From assembly GCA_037968475.1 (NCBI GenBank), contig JBBKVO010000004.1, positions 62,001 to 126,000 on the forward strand: DNA of 64,000 nt, given 5' to 3'. Positions 59,251 through 64,000 of the stretch are shown here, in pieces. The stretch's first letter is position 1. Each line of letters opens with the position of its first letter. The notes beneath the pieces were generated by a model, which saw nothing but the letters and a program-made list of their open reading frames with translations, made no database searches and had not been told where the DNA came from. Position numbers and translations under genes: made by a program. The DNA comes from SB11 sp037968475. Lineage in GTDB: Bacteria > Bacteroidota > Bacteroidia > UBA8524.

Positions 59251-59997
59251 ATGAGCCTGAAAGACCAAATAAATACCGAAAGGTTGCCGCAACATATTGC
59301 CATTATTATGGATGGTAATGGAAGGTGGGCAAAGGGGAAAGGTAAATTTAGGATATTTGGGCACAAAAACGGTGTTATATCTGTTAGAGAAACCACTGAA
59401 GCCAGTGCTGAATTGGGTGTGAAATACCTTACACTGTATGCTTTTTCTACTGAAAACTGGAACCGACCACAGGCAGAAGTAAATGCTTTGATGGATTTAT
59501 TGGTAAACACTATAGAAAAAGAAATCCCTACACTACAAAAAAACGGTATTAAACTAACAGCCATTGGTGATTTGGCGTCTTTACCAAAAAGTTGCTATAA
59601 TAAACTGCAACATGCCATAAACGAAACCAAAGGTAATACCCGTATGCAATTAGTATTAGCACTTAGTTATAGTGCTAAATGGGATTTAACTAATGGTATT
59701 AGAAATATTGCCAAAGACATTAAGAGTGGCACAATAGAAATAGATCAAATAAATGATGAGTTAATTGACAGTTATCTTTCTACAAAAGGAATACCCCACC
59801 CCGAATTGCTTATACGTACCAGTGGCGAGCAGCGTATTAGTAACTTTTTGTTATGGGAAATAGCCTATTCAGAATTATATTTCACCCCTGTGTTATGGCC
59901 TGATTTTAGGAAAGAAGATCTTTACAAAGCACTAATAGAATACCAAAACAGAGAAAGAAGGTTTGGAAAAACCAGCGAGCAGATAATAGCAGAATGA
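59251..59997 (+). CDS. uppS: Undecaprenyl diphosphate synthase (isoprenyl transferase)
   Basis: 248 residues. Makes the C55 lipid carrier for peptidoglycan and O-antigen. IAIIMDGNGRWA contains the catalytic D21 that binds magnesium, HKNGVISVRETTEASAELG the substrate helix, YAFSTENWNRP, and RTSGEQRISNFLLWEIAYSELYF the C-terminal motif. Its TGA overlaps the bamA ATG (ATGA), so the two are translated in coupling. The order uppS-bamA-ompH is typical. Confidence 0.96.
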   Translation: MSLKDQINTERLPQHIAIIMDGNGRWAKGKGKFRIFGHKNGVISVRETTEASAELGVKYLTLYAFSTENWNRPQAEVNALMDLLVNTIEKEIPTLQKNGIKLTAIGDLASLPKSCYNKLQHAINETKGNTRMQLVLALSYSAKWDLTNGIRNIAKDIKSGTIEIDQINDELIDSYLSTKGIPHPELLIRTSGEQRISNFLLWEIAYSELYFTPVLWPDFRKEDLYKALIEYQNRERRFGKTSEQIIAE

Positions 59998-62495
59998 AGC
60001 ACATAAAATTATTATTGTTAATATTATTTCCTGTGCTTCTTCAAGCGCAGACTGATACGGGATACTTTGAGATGAACTATCAAAGCCCCAAAAAGTATAC
60101 TATAGGCGGTGTAGGGATAAAAGGCGTTAAGTTTTTAGATGAACGTATATTAGCTACCCTCTCGGGCTTATATGAGGGGCAGGTGATAAGCCTACCCGGT
60201 GAAGAATTGACCCGTGCAATTGATAATCTTTGGAAACAAAAGTTCTTTGTCAATGTACAAGTACGTTTGCGCAAAATTGAAGATGGAAAAATTTGGATTG
60301 ACTTTTATCTTGAAGAACGTCCTCGACTATCAACCCCGGGTATTTCAATACGCGGACTGAAAAAGAGGCACGCTAAAAACCTTCGCGAAGATGCACTAAG
60401 CCTGCAAAGCGGGCAAATTGTTACTGAAAACGTAATACAACGTACCCGCAATGAAGTATTAGAACACTTTAAAGAAAAAGGGTACTATAACGTAAAAGTA
60501 GAAATAACTGAAACCCCTGATCCTATTCGTAAAAACTTTGTTAAGCTAACTATTAGGGTTGACAAAGGCTCGCGCATGAAGGTGAACGATATTGTTTTTG
60601 TAGGCAATCAAAATGTATCCTCATCAAAATTGCGCAAGCTGTTTAGCGATACTAAACGCAAAGTATGGTGGAGATTATTTAAACGCTCTAAGTTTATAGA
60701 AGATACTTATAACGATGAGAAGAGCCAAATAGTAGCCTACTATAATACATTAGGTTTTAGAGATGCTGTTTTGGTGGCCGACACTTTTTACCTTCACGAT
60801 GAAAAATCGGTAGATATACAGCTTAGTATAAACGAGGGTAGAAAATATTATTTCCGCAATATTACTTGGACTGGTAATACCAAATTTACGTCAGATACGC
60901 TAGGTAAGTTGTTAGATATTAAACGTGGCGATGTATACGACCAATCTACCCTTGAAAGTCGTTTGTTTATGAACCCGAGAGGCTACGATATATCAGCATT
61001 GTATATGGATGACGGGTATTTGTTTTTTCAAGTAGTACCCGTTGAAGTAAAAGTGGATAATGACTCAATTGATTTAGAAATTCGTATACAAGAAGGGCCT
61101 CAGGCTACAATAAGTAATGTAACCGTTACGGGTAATACTAAAACCAGCGACCATGTTATTTTACGTGAGATACGTACTCGTCCCGGACAGAAATTTAGCC
61201 GTACCGATATACAACGTTCGATACGAGAGTTGGTGGCACTAGGTTATTTCGACCCTGAGAAAATGGATGTACAGCCCAAGCCAAATCCTGCGGCTGGTAC
61301 TGTTGATATTGAATACAAAGTTGAAGAAAAATCGAGCGACCAAATTGAACTTTCGGGTGGTTTTGGGCAAGGTTTTATAGTAGGTACGCTAGGGTTAAGT
61401 ATATCAAACTTTGCTACCCGCAAAATGTTTAAAAAAGGCGGTTGGGATCCCTACCCATCGGGTGATGGACAGCGTTTAAGCCTAAGAGCGCAATCAAACG
61501 GACAATACTACCAATCGTATAACTTTTCATTTACCGAGCCTTGGTTTGGTGGCAAACGCCCCAACTCACTGTCATTTAGTTTGTACCACTCCATACAAAA
61601 ATTTGGAACAAGTGGCAATCAATCAAGCCTTAAAATTACGGGTGCCAGTTTAGGTTTGGGTAAACGTTTACGTTGGCCTGATGACTTTTTCACCATCAAC
61701 TACTCACTAAACTACCAACACTACAACCTTAAAAACTACCAATCGGGTATTTTTGAGTTTGCCGATGGACGCTCAAACAACATCAACCTGCGCATACAAC
61801 TGTCGCGTAGCTCAACCGATGATATAATATTCCCGCAAGCGGGTTCACAATTCAACTTCTCTACCCAATTAACACCACCCGTATCATTAGTTACAGGTAT
61901 TGATTATAAAAACGCATCAACCCAAGATAAATTTAAGTGGATTGAATACCACAAATGGAAATTTGATGCGATGCACTATACCAAACTAGCCAAAAACTTA
62001 GTACTTGCCTCAATGGTGCGTACAGGCTTTATGGGCTTTTATAACAGAAATATAGGCAACTCACCCTTCGAGCGTTTTTATATGGGTGGAGCGGGGCTAA
62101 TAGGCTTTAACCTTGATGGTCGCGAACTTATATCTATGCGCGGTTACCGCGATAACTCTGTTACCCCTCGTTCTATAAATAGCGATGGTACATCGGGCAA
62201 CTATGTAGGGGCTACCATATACAATAAATTTACTATGGAGTTGCGCTATCGCGTATCGCCCAACCCACAAGCCACAATATATGTACACAGCTTTTTAGAA
62301 GCAGGTAATAGCTGGAGCAGGTTTAAAGATTATAATCCTTACAACCTTTTACGCTCAGGCGGCGTTGGTGTGCGTATATATTTACCTATGTTTGGTTTGT
62401 TGGGTGTAGATTGGGGGTATGGATTTGATGCCAACCCATACACACCGGGTTCAAACAAAGGTCAGGTGCACTTTTTCATAGGACAACAATTATAA
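59994..62495 (+). CDS. bamA: Outer membrane protein assembly factor BamA
   Basis: 833 residues, signal peptide ending FPVLLQAQ. Five POTRA domains can be traced in the first 440 residues, each with a G-x-N/T strand, e.g. VNDIVFVGNQNVSSSKLRKLF and ISNVTVTGNTKTSDHVILREI. The barrel carries GGFGQGFIVGTLGLSISNF, SFTEPWFGGKRPNSLSF and a late MRGYRD-type loop 6 motif (ELISMRGYRDNSVTP). It ends VHFFIGQQL. It inserts beta barrels into the outer membrane. Overlaps uppS by 4 bases. Confidence 0.96.
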   Translation: MKHIKLLLLILFPVLLQAQTDTGYFEMNYQSPKKYTIGGVGIKGVKFLDERILATLSGLYEGQVISLPGEELTRAIDNLWKQKFFVNVQVRLRKIEDGKIWIDFYLEERPRLSTPGISIRGLKKRHAKNLREDALSLQSGQIVTENVIQRTRNEVLEHFKEKGYYNVKVEITETPDPIRKNFVKLTIRVDKGSRMKVNDIVFVGNQNVSSSKLRKLFSDTKRKVWWRLFKRSKFIEDTYNDEKSQIVAYYNTLGFRDAVLVADTFYLHDEKSVDIQLSINEGRKYYFRNITWTGNTKFTSDTLGKLLDIKRGDVYDQSTLESRLFMNPRGYDISALYMDDGYLFFQVVPVEVKVDNDSIDLEIRIQEGPQATISNVTVTGNTKTSDHVILREIRTRPGQKFSRTDIQRSIRELVALGYFDPEKMDVQPKPNPAAGTVDIEYKVEEKSSDQIELSGGFGQGFIVGTLGLSISNFATRKMFKKGGWDPYPSGDGQRLSLRAQSNGQYYQSYNFSFTEPWFGGKRPNSLSFSLYHSIQKFGTSGNQSSLKITGASLGLGKRLRWPDDFFTINYSLNYQHYNLKNYQSGIFEFADGRSNNINLRIQLSRSSTDDIIFPQAGSQFNFSTQLTPPVSLVTGIDYKNASTQDKFKWIEYHKWKFDAMHYTKLAKNLVLASMVRTGFMGFYNRNIGNSPFERFYMGGAGLIGFNLDGRELISMRGYRDNSVTPRSINSDGTSGNYVGATIYNKFTMELRYRVSPNPQATIYVHSFLEAGNSWSRFKDYNPYNLLRSGGVGVRIYLPMFGLLGVDWGYGFDANPYTPGSNKGQVHFFIGQQL

Positions 62496-62520
62496 GAACT
62501 TGCAGAAACAGAATAACAAC

Positions 62521-63069
62521 ATGAAAAAAATTCTTTGCATTGTAGCATTTTTTATCACCGTGCCACTTTTTGGCCAAAGGTTTGCATATGTAGATAGTGA
62601 ATACATACTAAATTTAATGCCCGGCTACAAATCGGCACAAACCGAGTTGAACTTTCTTTCACAACAATGGGAAAAAGAGATTGAAAAAAGGAAAGAAGAA
62701 ATAGCTACACTGGAAAAAAACTTGGAAACAGAAAAAATACTGCTTACCGAGGATGTAATAAAAGGCCGTATTGAAGATATTAAAACTAAAAAGAAAGAAC
62801 TGGGAGAATACCAACTGGAAAAATTTGGTGTCAACGGGGAACTTTTTAAGAAAAGACAAGAATTGGTAAAACCCATACAAGATAAAGTGTTTGAGGCCAT
62901 ACAAAAAGTAGCCAAAGACAATGCCCTTGATTTTATATTTGATAAATCGGGAGGGGTAACCATGTTGTATACCAATGCTAAGTATGACCGAAGTGATGAA
63001 GTGCTAGAAGAATTAGGCATTTCTACTACGGGAGAAGGTGGCGGCCAAGCACCTGAAGAAGAAAAGTAA
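62521..63069 (+). CDS. OmpH/Skp-family periplasmic chaperone, copy 1
   Basis: About 182 residues from ATG at 62521; a TTG 7 codons upstream is less likely because the ATG begins a signal peptide (MKKILCIVAFFITVPLFGQ). FAYVDSEYILNLMPGYKSAQTEL is the Skp/OmpH start, then a long helical coiled coil (about 40-110), then a beta strand ending EVLEELGIS. A gly/glu-rich tail ends the protein. It holds unfolded outer-membrane proteins for BamA, next to which it lies. Confidence 0.92.
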   Translation: MKKILCIVAFFITVPLFGQRFAYVDSEYILNLMPGYKSAQTELNFLSQQWEKEIEKRKEEIATLEKNLETEKILLTEDVIKGRIEDIKTKKKELGEYQLEKFGVNGELFKKRQELVKPIQDKVFEAIQKVAKDNALDFIFDKSGGVTMLYTNAKYDRSDEVLEELGISTTGEGGGQAPEEEK

Positions 63070-63145
63070 AAAATAGTTTTACTTTGCATAAAATTTGACC
63101 ACTGACGAGAACTTTTAAAAAAGAAAAACAACTATACAAACGACG

Positions 63146-63676
63146 ATGAAAAACAGCATTAAAACCTTTGCCTTTGCCCTATTTTTATTTGTGTGTGCAA
63201 ACGCGCTACAAGCCCAACACAAGATTGCATACATATATAGCGACTCGCTAATTATATTAATGCCTGAAACAAAAAAGGCTGACTCACTAGTAGCCCAGTA
63301 TGCTAAAAAATACGAAGATGCACTTGCCCGTAAAGAGGATGATTACAACAAAAAATACAAAGAATACCAAGAAGCTATTGCCAAAAATGGTGGTCGTGAG
63401 CCTATAGGTGATCCCTTGTTTGATTTAGTAGTATCAGACCTACAAGAAATGGGACAAGCCATTAACAAACTACAACAAACTGCCCAAACTGAAGTAGCTA
63501 AAAAAAGGCAAGAAGTATACGAGCCTATTATAGAAAAAGCTAAAAAAGCCATAGGTGATGTAGCAAAAGACAAAGGATACACTTACGTTATAGATGCCAG
63601 CATTGGCGGAGTACTTTACTCTCAGCCTAATGACAACATCATTGATGATGTTAAAAAGAAACTAGGTATTAAATAA
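63146..63676 (+). CDS. OmpH/Skp-family periplasmic chaperone, copy 2
   Basis: 176 residues, signal peptide ending ANALQAQ. KIAYIYSDSLIILMPETKKADSLVAQY is the family start. The coiled-coil part is shorter and contains GGREPIGDPLFDLVVSDLQEMG. YVIDASIGGVLYSQPNDNIIDDVKKKLGI is the usual end. A duplicate of the gene upstream; tandem skp genes behind bamA are regular in Bacteroidota. It ends before a terminator. Confidence 0.92.
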   Translation: MKNSIKTFAFALFLFVCANALQAQHKIAYIYSDSLIILMPETKKADSLVAQYAKKYEDALARKEDDYNKKYKEYQEAIAKNGGREPIGDPLFDLVVSDLQEMGQAINKLQQTAQTEVAKKRQEVYEPIIEKAKKAIGDVAKDKGYTYVIDASIGGVLYSQPNDNIIDDVKKKLGIK

Positions 63677-63703
63677 TACAGAATAAAAATATTTACACTA
63701 AAA

Positions 63704-63729
63704 AGTCCCTTTTTCAAGGGGCTTTTTTT
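63704..63729 (+). terminator. Rho-independent terminator after the second skp gene
   Basis: AGTCCCTT (63704-63711) pairs with AAGGGGCT (63716-63723), one G-T pair, loop TTTC, then a run of T. Confidence 0.85.
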
Positions 63730-63745
63730 GTTACATTTGATACCA

Positions 63746-64000
63746 GTGCAACCCAACCAAAAACCCATAGGCATTTTCGATTCAGGTATTGGAGGCCTCA
63801 CAGTGGCACGTGCCATAGCCAAGCAAATGCCCCACGAAAGTTTTATATACTTTGGCGATACTGCCCACTTGCCCTATGGTGATAAATCGAGCGAGGCAAT
63901 AAAGCATTATTCAAAAAAAATAACAGCCTTTTTGCTTTCGCACCATTGTAAAATGGTGGTGATTGCCTGTAATACAGCCTCATCAGTAGGCTATCAGGCA
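63746..64000 (+). CDS. murI: Glutamate racemase, N-terminal part (cut by window edge)
   Basis: An open frame runs off the right edge. GTG at 63746 (VQPNQKPIGIFDSGIGGL) is the probable start; a TTG three codons upstream is an alternative. IGIFDSGIGGLTVARAIAKQ, YFGDTAHLPYGDKS and VVIACNTASSVGYQ are murI motifs; C in ACNTAS is one of the two catalytic cysteines and D in FDSGIGG is conserved. It makes D-glutamate for peptidoglycan. Follows the second skp after a terminator. Confidence 0.93.
   Translation, partial: MQPNQKPIGIFDSGIGGLTVARAIAKQMPHESFIYFGDTAHLPYGDKSSEAIKHYSKKITAFLLSHHCKMVVIACNTASSVGYQA

Overview
The window is a chromosomal segment of a Bacteroidota (Bacteroidetes) bacterium. It carries type IX secretion (T9SS) and gliding-type genes (porV, porU, a PorP/SprF homologue, gldJ), a secreted LamG protein with a T9SS sorting tail, three tandem DUF6089 outer-membrane proteins, Bacteroidota-type promoter boxes (TTG, 19-20 bp spacer, TAnnTTTG), and signal peptides that mostly end in AQ, SQ or GQ. 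The order below phylum cannot be fixed from the sequence alone. No tRNA, rRNA, CRISPR array or intact transposase gene was seen.

Region by region. 0-5.3 kb: a cut-off ABC ATPase, a PAS/HisKA-like/receiver signalling protein with no kinase ATPase domain, and a large double AAA+ (CbxX-type) ATPase followed by a small secreted protein. 5.3-13.3 kb: housekeeping genes (rpsO-pnp, accD, class I aldolase), a GNAT, and an orphan HsdR-N-like nuclease protein. 13.3-17.5 kb: a lipoprotein, two related small membrane proteins behind an unusual promoter/palindrome/hairpin leader, a TIGR01777 protein, a TfoX-like protein and a nucleotide-sugar epimerase. 17.5-18.7 kb: a non-coding patch built of several kinds of REP-like palindromes, some repeated. 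18.7-30.6 kb: a TolB-like/beta-barrel protein, an MBL hydrolase, then the T9SS block porV, porU <> porP, gldJ.

31-35 kb: 2-oxoglutarate dehydrogenase E2, a membrane protein, a solitary paaA with a TetR-type regulator, and an unlisted 36-residue membrane peptide overlapping the paaA stop codon. 35-38.9 kb is the most unusual part: a single protein joining an SMC/ABC-like ATPase to a SAM-dependent methyltransferase, REP-like debris, and a RepA/RecA-like ATPase followed by iteron-like CGTAACA repeats. This looks like an accessory island, and the ATPase-methyltransferase fusion is the best candidate here for an undescribed system.

38.9-52 kb: an RsmI-like methyltransferase and a surface-glycan region (two methyltransferase-like proteins, GT11 fucosyltransferase, AsnB-type amidotransferase, three glycosyltransferases, a CmcI-like protein, YfhO). 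The LamG protein lies inside it and is a predicted client of the T9SS. 52-64 kb: an envelope biogenesis run read in one direction: a TrpG/PabA amidotransferase, alpha/beta hydrolase, CBS protein, POTRA/barrel protein, nadK, three DUF6089 proteins, uppS, bamA, two OmpH/Skp chaperones and the start of murI. Many of these genes abut or overlap, so several are probably co-transcribed.
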